64,000 nt of DNA, from positions 124,001-188,000 of the forward strand of contig SVEZ01000004.1 in assembly GCA_015057115.1 (NCBI GenBank), read 5' to 3'. This DNA comes from Lachnospiraceae bacterium (GTDB lineage: Bacteria > Bacillota > Clostridia > Lachnospirales > Lachnospiraceae). Positions 52,439-60,349 of this stretch are shown piece by piece; within the stretch, counting starts at the first letter, position 1; each line of letters opens with the position of its first letter. The position numbers and the translations under genes were made by a program. The notes beneath the pieces are model-generated. The model was not told the DNA's origin. It ran no database searches and was given only the letters and a program-made list of their open reading frames with translations.

Positions 52439-52864
52439 TTATTCTATTTCAATATCTTCCACATCCACAACTTTCACTCCGTTTTGCGCAAGCAGTTCTG
52501 CAAAAACGCCGCTTCCCTCTATCTTTTTCCCGGAAAAAGTGCCATCATAAATTTGCTTTACGCCACAGGACGGACTTCTGGATTGCAAGATTGCCATATC
52601 CACTTTTTCCGCTAGTGCTTTTTCAAGGCAACGCTTTGCTCCCGCCCGGAATTCCTTATCCTTATTCTCCCCGTTCCTGTTCATCACCACGCCATTTACA
52701 ATTTCGCAGGGAGTCCTTGGGGTCGGCAATCCACCTTCCATCTCAGGGCAAACCGGAATTACTTCATGCCCTTTTACGTATTCATCAACTTTCTCACTAT
52801 AATTATTGCCGCCGTTGTATTTGCAATTTTGCCCCAAAAGGCAGGCACTGACCATAATTTTCAT
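52439..52864 (-). CDS. DUF523 domain protein
   Basis: The start is ATG 52864 after GGAGGAGC, and overlaps the fusion gene's stop by 4 bases. The 141-residue protein has the DUF523 pattern MVSACLLGQNCKYNGGNN, VCPEMEGGLPTPRTPCEI and LQSRSPSCGVKQIYDGTFSG, with conserved cysteines that could bind metal. Function unknown in the family. Coupled to the transglutaminase-HIT gene. Confidence 0.9.
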   Translation of the reverse strand: MKIMVSACLLGQNCKYNGGNNYSEKVDEYVKGHEVIPVCPEMEGGLPTPRTPCEIVNGVVMNRNGENKDKEFRAGAKRCLEKALAEKVDMAILQSRSPSCGVKQIYDGTFSGKKIEGSGVFAELLAQNGVKVVDVEDIEIE

Positions 52865-53841
52865 TGTTGCTCCTCCAACCATGCTTTCATTTTCTGATAA
52901 ATCGTTTCTCTGTCTCCCTCGCAAATCTGTTTCTTCTTTTTTCGCTCATAATGGTGTCCAAATTCTTCATCTGAATAGCTTCTTCCATTAATTTCTACCG
53001 GTCTGCTGTAACGAGGTCTAACATGAAAGTGTACATGTGGGTGTGGTTTTTCCTCTTTAAAAAAACTGTTCATCAGGCAGCTCCAATTGCACAAATCCGC
53101 ACCCAACAAGGATTTCAGGCAATTTTCAACTATTTTAATCTGCTCATGCAAATCTTTCCACTCATCTTCGGATAGCTCGGACAAGGATTCGCAATGGCTT
53201 TTCAAAACCAGAATACATCGCCCCATGTAGTCCTGCTCATCTGCTAGAAAGGTATACCAATGCTTACTTTCTAAAAGAAGATACTGCTTATCCTTTTCTG
53301 ATAAGTTGCACCAAGGGCATATTTTTCTTTTCATTCGCACGCTAACCTCTTTCACTAAATCCGCCAAGCTTATACCAGCTTTTATGCAGTCTGTAGCTTC
53401 TACAATTTCAACATCATCGCTTACCTGATCTACAATAAATTGTTGCTCGTTCTCATAAACAAACTCCTTCCCATAGCAGGAGTTATCGGATTGTGGTGTC
53501 AGTTCCAGATATACTACTTTATTTTCTGCCTCAAAGGTCAAAATTGTATGATATTTCTCTCGTTGCAGCTCGCATAAAATCCAAATTTTACTCCTAACCC
53601 GATGTTCTTCAAGAATAGCACGCATCAAAAGAACAATATCATTACAAGTGCCGATTTTCTTCTGCTTTGTCACCTCTGAGGATTGAATCCGGTACTTTGT
53701 CATCAATATCTTGAAAAAATCTTCGTCAAATCCATTTTCTCTATTGGGCTGATACATATTGCCGTCCAAATAGACCCCATATCCATAACCATTATTCACA
53801 AGCTCGCTTTTCAGCACTTCACATATCGCTTGAATCCGCAT
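52861..53841 (-). CDS. Fusion of a transglutaminase-like domain and a HIT domain
   Basis: The 326-residue protein joins two domains. Residues about 60-125 hold a transglutaminase-like Cys (KKIGTCNDIVLLMRAIL), His (KYHTILTFE) and Asp/Glu region (VYLELTPQSD). Residues 190-300 are a HIT domain with a CPWC Zn-like knuckle (RKICPWCNLSEKD), the N-terminal strand HWYTFLADEQDYMGRCILVL and the HPHVHFHVRPR triad. HIT proteins cleave or transfer nucleotide phosphate; the fusion partner may act on a peptide. I do not recall this combination as a known architecture. Coupled to DUF523. Confidence 0.8.
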   Translation of the reverse strand: MRIQAICEVLKSELVNNGYGYGVYLDGNMYQPNRENGFDEDFFKILMTKYRIQSSEVTKQKKIGTCNDIVLLMRAILEEHRVRSKIWILCELQREKYHTILTFEAENKVVYLELTPQSDNSCYGKEFVYENEQQFIVDQVSDDVEIVEATDCIKAGISLADLVKEVSVRMKRKICPWCNLSEKDKQYLLLESKHWYTFLADEQDYMGRCILVLKSHCESLSELSEDEWKDLHEQIKIVENCLKSLLGADLCNWSCLMNSFFKEEKPHPHVHFHVRPRYSRPVEINGRSYSDEEFGHHYERKKKKQICEGDRETIYQKMKAWLEEQQ

Positions 53842-54047
53842 ACTATTCTTCCTCTCATCTCAAATCCCTCTCATTTTACATACCGAACATGCCAAATCGC
53901 TCTTTTCGTCCGCCCCCCCAACATTCTCTCTATCCACTCTCTAAAATCGGTGTTTTTCGCAGTTTATCTTGCCTACCGTCTTCTAAATTCCTGCCCCTCG
54001 TAGGTAAAAATTTTAAAACACACTTTTTTTCTTACATACGTTTTTCC

Positions 54048-55244
54048 TCATTCCGGCATTTCGTAGGTAATATTCCCGATCACCCCTATATCAGCCACCG
54101 CTTCTATAAATGCCACCGCTTCTTCAATACCGCCGCACTGTTTGAAGCTTTCTGATATCCTTTCCGCATTCTGTTTATAGGATGCATCCGAAGTTGCCCG
54201 CTGTATCGCCGCCAGAATGTCCTCTTTCGCAATAGACGTAAGTCGAAGGCCGGCGCCCAGTTCCTCTGTCCGCTTTGCCACTGCTCCTTGTTCCGGTGTC
54301 TGCGGAAATAAAATTAACGGAACCCCGAAATACAGCCCTTCCGAAGCCGAATTCATTCCACAATGCGTGATAAATGCGTCGGCTATAGAAAGCACCGCCA
54401 TCTGGTCAACCGATTCGTATATCTGAACATTATGTGGGATATCTTTATATTGCTCCGTATTGGTTCCCATGGAAAGAATGACCTGATACTCCGTATTTCC
54501 CAACGCCTCTATACAATTATGATAAAACTCCCTATTCTGGTTCACCGTTCCCATGGAAATGTAAATGGTTTTTTCTGCTCTTTTCTCGTAGTTCTCAACC
54601 AGCGGTCGGATGGATGGTCCTATAAAGTGGTATTTTTCAGAAAAAGTATCTGCACAGGGCTGAAACAGTTTAGACGTATACACAATGGTATTGGTTTCGT
54701 TGTCGTTTTGTACAATGTCCAAAAGCCCCTTCACTGGGTAGCCCTTTTCCTGTAGCCGTCTTATCTGCTTATTGATTTTTGGCATTTCCAAAAGCATCCT
54801 TACCGTTTCCATAAAACCATTCTTCATGTATTTTGCAGAAAATCGGTTAAACGCAAAGGTTGTGGTGGAGGAAATATAAGGAATTCCCTGCTTCATTGCC
54901 ACCAGCTTTCCCCAATAAGCAACGGAATCTGTCACAATAACGTCCGGCTGAATCTCCTGTATTTTTTTGTTCGCCATTTCATCCAATGCCAATGTGGAAA
55001 AAACCAACAATTCTACTGCAAAAACCTTGTCTTTTCCAACACGATCGGCATTTTCTTTATCTTCCATTTCAAAATCATATCCGTCGCAGGGAATAAACGT
55101 GGCTCCGGCTTGCTCTATTTTTTCCCGGAACATTTCAAAGGAAAAATAGTATATCTCATGTCCCAACTCCGTCAACTTCTTTACCAAACCCAAGGTCGGA
55201 TTTGTATGTCCGTGGGCCGGAACGCAAAACCATGCTATTTTCAT
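54048..55244 (-). CDS. Macrolide-type UDP-glycosyltransferase (GT1)
   Basis: The 398-residue protein has the N-terminal IAWFCVPAHGHTNPTLGLVKKL acceptor half and the C-terminal nucleotide-sugar site ITHCGMNSASEGLYFGVPLILFPQTPEQGAVAKR. It is like MGT-family enzymes that glucosylate macrolides or other small molecules. It ends in a conserved tail and is 5 bases after the GNAT gene, so the two may form a resistance or modification pair; this is inference. Confidence 0.9.
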   Translation of the reverse strand: MKIAWFCVPAHGHTNPTLGLVKKLTELGHEIYYFSFEMFREKIEQAGATFIPCDGYDFEMEDKENADRVGKDKVFAVELLVFSTLALDEMANKKIQEIQPDVIVTDSVAYWGKLVAMKQGIPYISSTTTFAFNRFSAKYMKNGFMETVRMLLEMPKINKQIRRLQEKGYPVKGLLDIVQNDNETNTIVYTSKLFQPCADTFSEKYHFIGPSIRPLVENYEKRAEKTIYISMGTVNQNREFYHNCIEALGNTEYQVILSMGTNTEQYKDIPHNVQIYESVDQMAVLSIADAFITHCGMNSASEGLYFGVPLILFPQTPEQGAVAKRTEELGAGLRLTSIAKEDILAAIQRATSDASYKQNAERISESFKQCGGIEEAVAFIEAVADIGVIGNITYEMPE

Positions 55245-55249
55245 TTACT

Positions 55250-55927
55250 CTACCTCCACATCCAAATAATCGTTCCCTCAGACCTCGTCAGTCCCAGCTT
55301 CTCCTGTAATGCGAGGGATGCCTGATTATGAATCTCCACCTGTCCGAAAGGCACAAAGCCTGCTTCCATGTTCTTCCGAATATACGCGTTCTCCAATTGC
55401 ATCGCATATCCTTTCCGGCGAAACTTCGGCAAAACATGCAAAAGTCCGATACTTCCTTCCAGATGCTCTCCTACAAATCCTGCAATTTCATTCCCTTCAT
55501 AACCCAGAAGGATATTTCCAAGCTTTACTTCTTCCCGCATTTCCTCTTCGCTAAGCGCGTCATAATTCTCCAGCAAAAATGGCACATCCTTTTCTTCCGC
55601 CAGCCGGATATCCAACGCGCCACTTACTTCCGGCATTTCATCGGAATAAGACGCCACTTGGAAACATTCCAACCCATCTGCAAAGTTATATTTCTTAAAC
55701 ATTGCCTTTCCAAGTGCAACGTTACTAATCATCAGCAGCCTGTGCTCCTCTGTCAAATGACGTTCCAACATTGCTTCTCCAACGGAAGCATCGTCGCAAG
55801 CCAACATAAGTCCTTTGCTTCTTTCGTCAAAAACAAGAATCGCATCCGGTCGTTGTTCTATGATTTTTCCGGTTCCACGCTCTAAAACCCGGTCTATATT
55901 TAAATTTTCGATTGCCTTAATATCCAT
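55250..55927 (-). CDS. GNAT-family N-acetyltransferase
   Basis: The start at ATG 55927 (MDIKAIENLNIDRVLERG) has GGAAGGGA upstream; the frame from 56014 includes untranslated leader. The 225-residue protein is of the larger GNAT type, with the acetyl-CoA loop IGLLHVLPKFRRKGYAMQLENAYIR and HNQASLALQEKLGL near the end. A minus-strand promoter TTGTCT (56009-56014)-17-TATAAT (55986-55991) precedes it. Followed closely by the glycosyltransferase gene. Confidence 0.85.
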   Translation of the reverse strand: MDIKAIENLNIDRVLERGTGKIIEQRPDAILVFDERSKGLMLACDDASVGEAMLERHLTEEHRLLMISNVALGKAMFKKYNFADGLECFQVASYSDEMPEVSGALDIRLAEEKDVPFLLENYDALSEEEMREEVKLGNILLGYEGNEIAGFVGEHLEGSIGLLHVLPKFRRKGYAMQLENAYIRKNMEAGFVPFGQVEIHNQASLALQEKLGLTRSEGTIIWMWR

Positions 55928-55985
55928 CAAAATTCTCCCTTCCAGAGACTTTACTCTCCAAATCGGTGCTTTTCCCCATAAAGCA

Positions 55986-56014
55986 ATTATAGTATAGTAG
56001 ACACAAGAAGACAA
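55986..56014 (-). promoter_or_regulatory. Promoter of the GNAT-glycosyltransferase unit
   Basis: TTGTCT (56009-56014), 17 bases and TATAAT (55986-55991) on the minus strand lie 60 bases before the GNAT start. The XRE gene is divergent, so it is a candidate regulator. Confidence 0.6.
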
Positions 56015-56042
56015 ACACTTTTCAGCTTAGGAGGACAAACGT

Positions 56043-56699
56043 ATGAATTTAGGTAACAATCTACGCTTTTTGCGAAAAAATCATAATCTCACCCAGGAGG
56101 AGCTGGCGGAAGCCCTTGGGCTCTCTCCACAGACCATCAGCAAGTGGGAAAACGGCATCACTTCCCCGGACATTTCCCTCCTGCCACTTTTAGCAGAATA
56201 TTATAAAATCAGCATTGATGAACTACTGCAATATGACTCTGCTTCCCGCAAAGCGGAGCTAAAAGCACTTGCCGGCAAGGTCCACGCCCTTGAACATTCC
56301 GGAGAATTGGAAAAAGCCTACAATCTGCTTCATGGAGAAATTGAAAAATGGGCATTATCTGTCAGCATGAATCATCTTTTGGGAAGTCTTGCCTACCAGC
56401 TTGCAAAAGAAAAAGCCGACAGAAATGAACTTTTACATGAGGCAATCCGACAGGCGGATAAAACCATCCTCCTTGACCAGGACGAGACCGGGCGTTCCAT
56501 TCAGGCAAAAATGTTAAAATGCTACTGCCTCCATGAATTGGGTCAGCAGAAAGATGCCGTAAAACTCGCCCATACCCTGCCCTCGCTTTTTTCCAGTCGG
56601 GAGGTTGTACTATGCAGGATTTGTGATGGTGTTGAAAGAGAAGAAGCAGTTCGCCAAGCGAACGGATACCTAAAAGAACTGCTGGAAGAACTGAACTAG
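56043..56699 (+). CDS. XRE-family regulator with TPR-like C-terminus
   Basis: The 218-residue protein has an N-terminal HTH (MNLGNNLRFLRKNHNLTQEELAEALGLSPQTISKWENGITSPD). Residues 75-218 are helical, with pairs such as LEHSGELEKAYNLLHGEIEKW and CYCLHELGQQKDAVKLAHTLP, suggesting a ligand-sensing region. AGGAGG precedes the ATG. It is divergent from the GNAT/glycosyltransferase unit, whose promoter lies in the shared gap, so it may control it. Ends at a terminator. Confidence 0.88.
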   Translation: MNLGNNLRFLRKNHNLTQEELAEALGLSPQTISKWENGITSPDISLLPLLAEYYKISIDELLQYDSASRKAELKALAGKVHALEHSGELEKAYNLLHGEIEKWALSVSMNHLLGSLAYQLAKEKADRNELLHEAIRQADKTILLDQDETGRSIQAKMLKCYCLHELGQQKDAVKLAHTLPSLFSSREVVLCRICDGVEREEAVRQANGYLKELLEELN

Positions 56700-56707
56700 T
56701 ATGAAAA

Positions 56708-56745
56708 CAGGGCATGCCGCAACCTTACGACATGCCCTGATATTT
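56708..56745. terminator. Terminator hairpin, first of two near-identical copies
   Basis: CAGGGCATG (56708-56716) and CATGCCCTG (56731-56739) form a 9-base stem, followed by ATATTTT. It serves the XRE gene and, on the other strand, the Rpn gene. A nearly identical hairpin is at 57859-57890. Confidence 0.75.
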
Positions 56746-56758
56746 TACATTTCTGCAC

Positions 56759-57610
56759 TTAGCTTTTCTGCTCCCATAACTTCTTAGCCTTTGAAATCTC
56801 TTCTTCTGTATAGTCCTCAAGTAACTTTTCTTCCGGCACTCCATATTTCAACATATTTGCAATAGCCTGCAAGGTTGCTTGCTCAACCCCCTTGTCAATT
56901 CCCATTTTTTCCAGTCTTTCTGCCACCTCACACATACTCATTTCGCCTCCTTCTATCGTCGGAATGTGAACATATCGTTCATCCCTCGCAAATACAGACA
57001 ACAGTTTTAATACCGCATCCACATGCTTAAACTTCTGTGGGTTGTCCGGAACATAGTCCGGATTTTTTCGCATATTTTCAAAGAAATCTGCAACAATGGC
57101 AAAATCGCCTTTTAGCAGTTTATTCTTTTCTGTCTCCCACGCAACATTGATTACATGGACTTTATAATCGTTGAAATAGGGTTGAAATTCCGGAATCACA
57201 TTTACACAATCACTTAACTTCAAGTTAGTTTCCCACTTCTGTTTCGTCCCAAAATACAGTACAATTGAAATTACCGGCACCGGATTCTCTTCCTCATACT
57301 GCATCCTGTAATTTGCCCCATCATAACCTATCATTCGCAACGGCATCTTTGTATCAATACAACTCTGATTTTCAATTCCAAAAATCCCCAGGTGTACTCG
57401 AACCTTATCACGATTATAATATTTTATAACATCTCTTTCCTGCTCATGAAGTTCTCCCTCTGCCGCTTTGTATTGGGAATGTGTGGAGGCATTCTCCAAA
57501 TTATCCGGATTAATAAATTCCTCGCCGTTAAACAAGTACGCATTCAGTATGTCCGCGAAGACATCATTATAGTCCATTAATAGCTTTTCTGTTAAGTCTT
57601 TTTCTCCCAT
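56759..57610 (-). CDS. Rpn/PD-(D/E)XK nuclease-transposase family protein
   Basis: The 283-residue protein matches the Rpn/putative transposase family: LMDYNDVFADILNAYLFNG near the start, HLGIFGIENQSCIDTKMPLRMIGYDGANYR (core nuclease-like strands, with ENQ) and VISIVLYFGTKQKWETNLKL. The C-terminus (VEQATLQAIANMLKYGVPEEKLLEDYTEEEI) is typical. GGAGAT lies before the ATG. It is intact, unlike the copy at 49842-50766, and lies between two copies of a terminator-like hairpin. Confidence 0.8.
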   Translation of the reverse strand: MGEKDLTEKLLMDYNDVFADILNAYLFNGEEFINPDNLENASTHSQYKAAEGELHEQERDVIKYYNRDKVRVHLGIFGIENQSCIDTKMPLRMIGYDGANYRMQYEEENPVPVISIVLYFGTKQKWETNLKLSDCVNVIPEFQPYFNDYKVHVINVAWETEKNKLLKGDFAIVADFFENMRKNPDYVPDNPQKFKHVDAVLKLLSVFARDERYVHIPTIEGGEMSMCEVAERLEKMGIDKGVEQATLQAIANMLKYGVPEEKLLEDYTEEEISKAKKLWEQKS

Positions 57611-57858
57611 TGGTATCTCCTTTTCTCTGTATTTTCAGAGAAATAATGGAAGATTTCGCAGTCTATCTAACATCATTATACTATGTGCGTCTCTTATCCT
57701 GCAACATCTCCCCTAAATTTTCTCCGTTTCTTTATTGAATGCCGCAGGACTTCCTGCAAGAATTCATTGAATCGTGTCAAAGCACATTGCGGATGAATAT
57801 CCGCTAAAGATGAATTTTATATTATCACAAAACACTACGCTTTACAAGCCCATTTAAA
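57611..57858. other. Non-coding stretch with two short hairpins
   Basis: No gene was found. GCAGG-actt-CCTGC (about 57746-57759) and GCGGAT-gaat-ATCCGC (about 57791-57807) are perfect short hairpins. They may be remnants of an insertion or leader structures. Confidence 0.35.
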
Positions 57859-57890
57859 CAGGGCATGCCGCAACTTTACGACATGCCCTG
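57859..57890. terminator. Terminator hairpin, second of two near-identical copies
   Basis: CAGGGCATG (57859-57867) and CATGCCCTG (57882-57890) with 14 bases between match the copy at 56708 at all but one or two positions in about 37. It follows the XRE remnant on the minus strand. Confidence 0.7.
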
Positions 57891-57897
57891 ATATACT

Positions 57898-58325
57898 TTA
57901 TTTTCCTACCCGCCTGCGGATATCTTCAGCAGCCTCAAGAAATTTCTTCTCTGCCCGGATTACCTCATTTTCTTCCGGCTCCGTTTTCTTCATGGAATCA
58001 ATCACTAACCCCGCGATTTTCAGAGACAGGTTGGCAAAAATCCGCTCGCATACAGGATAGGTGCTGCCCTGCATAATAAATACCACATCGGGCAACTCCA
58101 ACCGGCGCAAAACCAGCTGAATCAATAAATCATCCGCCCCGGAGATATCCTCCAGCAGGTCAGTCTTTTCAGAAAACGCCTGCTTCCCCGCGTTCTCACT
58201 CTTCCATTCGGAGATTTTCCGTTTCAACTCCGTTTTCCGATCCAGCAGTTCATCCAGCGATACCTCAAAATAATCAGATAAAATGCAAAGCATTTCAATA
58301 TCCGGAACGGCCACACCCGTTTCCC
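57898..58325 (-). pseudogene. XRE regulator, 5' end removed by the mobile element
   Basis: The frame of about 138 residues starts inside the HTH helix: ETGVAVPDIEMLCILSDYFEVSLDELLDRK is the third-helix end and following region of XRE proteins, without helices 1-2. Upstream codons contain a TAA and the sequence changes to the recombinase 3' flank at about 58325. The remaining C-terminus is a helical domain. So the gene was truncated when the element integrated. The missing part should be at the far end of the element, outside the window. Confidence 0.75.
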
Positions 58326-58360
58326 TTAGTTAAAGATATTGTTGGGTATCTCAAGATGTG

Positions 58361-59983
58361 TCATTCGATTTTGCCGATAAAGCGGTAGAAGATTTCCACT
58401 TCCTGTTCCCGGCTTCCGTCCTCACTTTTGACCGCTTCATGGACAAGGATTTTTTCAATCAGCGTATTCAGAAGTTCAGCCGTCAATTCTGTGGGATTGA
58501 CATACTGTTTCATCAGACCTATCCACTTTTCAGCGTCAACCGCTGTCTGGGCGGCGGTCTCCATCGCTTCGTGAAGCCGTTCAATTTTTACGTCCAATTC
58601 TCGCTGTTCGCCCTGATACTTTTCGGACAGCATATTGAAATTGTATTCTGTAATGCGTCCGGCAGACCAGTCCTCATACATTTTTGCAAACAGGGTGTCT
58701 ACTTCTGCTTTGCGCTTTTCCGCCTTTTTCAGTTCGGCTGTCTGCCGCTTCCTTGCAGTATTGCGTTCCTTGTCGCTGGCGTTAAGTAGCCGTTTCAGAA
58801 GTTTGTCCCCATCCTGCTGTGCCAGCACAGACCAGTATTGCAGACGGGAAAGGACATAGGCGTAAAGCACATCATAGCGGATATAGTGCATGGAACACTG
58901 GTGCAATCCTTGCCCGTACTTGCTACAATGGTAGTGGGCATAGGGATTTTTGTTCTGGCTGTTCATACCATAGGCCAGCGACCAGCCGCAGTCCGCACAT
59001 TTTACCAGCCCGGAAAATATCTGTGTTGTGCCGTTCTTCTGCCGTCTGCGCCTGTTGCAAATCTGCTCCTGTACTTGACGGAACACATCTTCGGAAATAA
59101 TCGCTTCGTGGGTGTTCTCCACACGATACCATTCCTCTTTTGGCTTGCGTACTTTCTTCTTGTTTTTGAATGAAATGTTGGTCTGCTTATTGTGGACGCT
59201 GTGTCCGATATAGGTTTCCTCTTTCAGAATACTTTTCACCTGCGCTATCGTCCACGCATAGGCTTTTTCCTCCGGCGCTCCGGCATAGATATTTGCGAAA
59301 GTGCCGTATCTCTGGAAATTCAGCCAGCCGGGAGTAGGTACTTTTTCTTCGACCAAAATCCGTGTAATGCTGGCGGCTCCCCGGCCATGAACGGCAAGGT
59401 CAAAAATCTTTTCGATAATCCACCTTGTTTCCGGGTCAATCAGAAGATGGCCTTTCTTATCTGGGTCTTTGACATAGCCAAGCGGAGCATAGGCTCCATA
59501 GTGTGCGCCATTTGCGAACCGTGTCCGCATGGCCGCCTTTACCTTTTTGCTGGTCTGGCGGGCGTGCATTTCATTCAGAATGTTGAGGAATGGGGCAAGC
59601 TCATTCTCTCCGTTGATGGTGTCCACATTGTCATTGACAGCGATATAGCGGACGCCTTTGCTGGGAAAGTAGATTTCCGTGTACTGGCCGGTCAGAATGT
59701 AGTTTCTGCCTAAGCGGGATAAATCCTTCGTAACAACGCAGTTGATTTTCCCGTCCTCAATGTCATCAATCATTCTCTGAAAATCCGGCCTGTCAAAGTT
59801 CGTTCCAGACCATCCATCGTCGATATATTCATCTATGACATTCAGGCCATGCTCGGCGGCATATTGCCGGAGCATCATGCGTTGTGTCTGAATACTCCCG
59901 CTTTCTCCTTGCAGTTCATCGTCCCGGCTCAATCTCATATAAAGCGCCGTGTTGTAAATCGTAGTATTGTAAGGTTGTTTCAC
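58361..59983 (-). CDS. Large serine recombinase (TnpX/TndX-like)
   Basis: The start is the GTG at 59983, 8 bases after AAGGAGG; the longer frame from 60016 is not preferred. The 540-residue protein has a resolvase domain (ALYMRLSRDDELQGESGSI, with catalytic Ser in RLS, then RLGRNYI), the recombinase domain (YAPLGYVKDPDKKGHL), a zinc ribbon (VKCADCGWSLAYG and HYHCSKYGQGLHQC) and a coiled-coil region with a C-terminal MKQYVNPTEL. It excises and integrates the element at short shared cores. It is shorter than TnpX (about 700 residues) and may be a distinct subgroup. Confidence 0.9.
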   Translation of the reverse strand: MKQPYNTTIYNTALYMRLSRDDELQGESGSIQTQRMMLRQYAAEHGLNVIDEYIDDGWSGTNFDRPDFQRMIDDIEDGKINCVVTKDLSRLGRNYILTGQYTEIYFPSKGVRYIAVNDNVDTINGENELAPFLNILNEMHARQTSKKVKAAMRTRFANGAHYGAYAPLGYVKDPDKKGHLLIDPETRWIIEKIFDLAVHGRGAASITRILVEEKVPTPGWLNFQRYGTFANIYAGAPEEKAYAWTIAQVKSILKEETYIGHSVHNKQTNISFKNKKKVRKPKEEWYRVENTHEAIISEDVFRQVQEQICNRRRRQKNGTTQIFSGLVKCADCGWSLAYGMNSQNKNPYAHYHCSKYGQGLHQCSMHYIRYDVLYAYVLSRLQYWSVLAQQDGDKLLKRLLNASDKERNTARKRQTAELKKAEKRKAEVDTLFAKMYEDWSAGRITEYNFNMLSEKYQGEQRELDVKIERLHEAMETAAQTAVDAEKWIGLMKQYVNPTELTAELLNTLIEKILVHEAVKSEDGSREQEVEIFYRFIGKIE

Positions 59984-60011
59984 CGTAAAAATCCTCCTTC
60001 TAAAGAAACAA

Positions 60012-60061
60012 CCCACGCTTACAATACTTTTGCTCTATGGCAATTATATCATAAGCGTGGG
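60012..60061 (-). promoter_or_regulatory. Promoter region of the recombinase with inverted repeat
   Basis: CCCACGCTTA (60012-60021) and TAAGCGTGGG (60052-60061) are a perfect 10-base inverted repeat flanking a minus-strand TATAAT (60043-60048). A TTGATA at 18 bases gives a -35. The outer half overlaps the spacer and the inner half is in the 5' untranslated part, so the repeat could control recombinase expression or be a recombination site. Confidence 0.6.
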
Positions 60062-60082
60062 CGTGTTATCAATGATGGGCTA

Positions 60083-60277
60083 TCAGGTTGAAGCGGCTTT
60101 TTCTGCGGTATGCCGCACCACATCTACAATCAGATCACCGAGGGGCTTCCCGCCTGCGGCGAAGTGTTCGGAGATTTTTATACGGTTGTTCCCACATACA
60201 AAATACTGCGTGCCGTTCTCTGCTTGTATAACCTGCCCTGTTCGGGGTGTAAAAATATCGCTTTCACTTTTTGCCAT
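60083..60277 (-). CDS. tnpW: TnpW-like transposon-encoded protein
   Basis: The start is ATG 60277 (MAKSESDIFTPRTGQVIQAENGTQYFV), 7 bases after GGAGG; the longer frame from 60319 was rejected. The 64-residue protein matches the TnpW family that accompanies Tn4451-type elements, with KISEHFAAGGKPLGDLIVDVVRHT. Function unproven. It is between the recombinase and relaxase genes. Confidence 0.8.
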   Translation of the reverse strand: MAKSESDIFTPRTGQVIQAENGTQYFVCGNNRIKISEHFAAGGKPLGDLIVDVVRHTAEKAAST

Positions 60278-60349
60278 CCAGTGTCCTCCATATTCAGTTT
60301 TCAAGGTACAATGCCGCACAGAGGCGGCGAAAATTTCTGCTTATATCTA

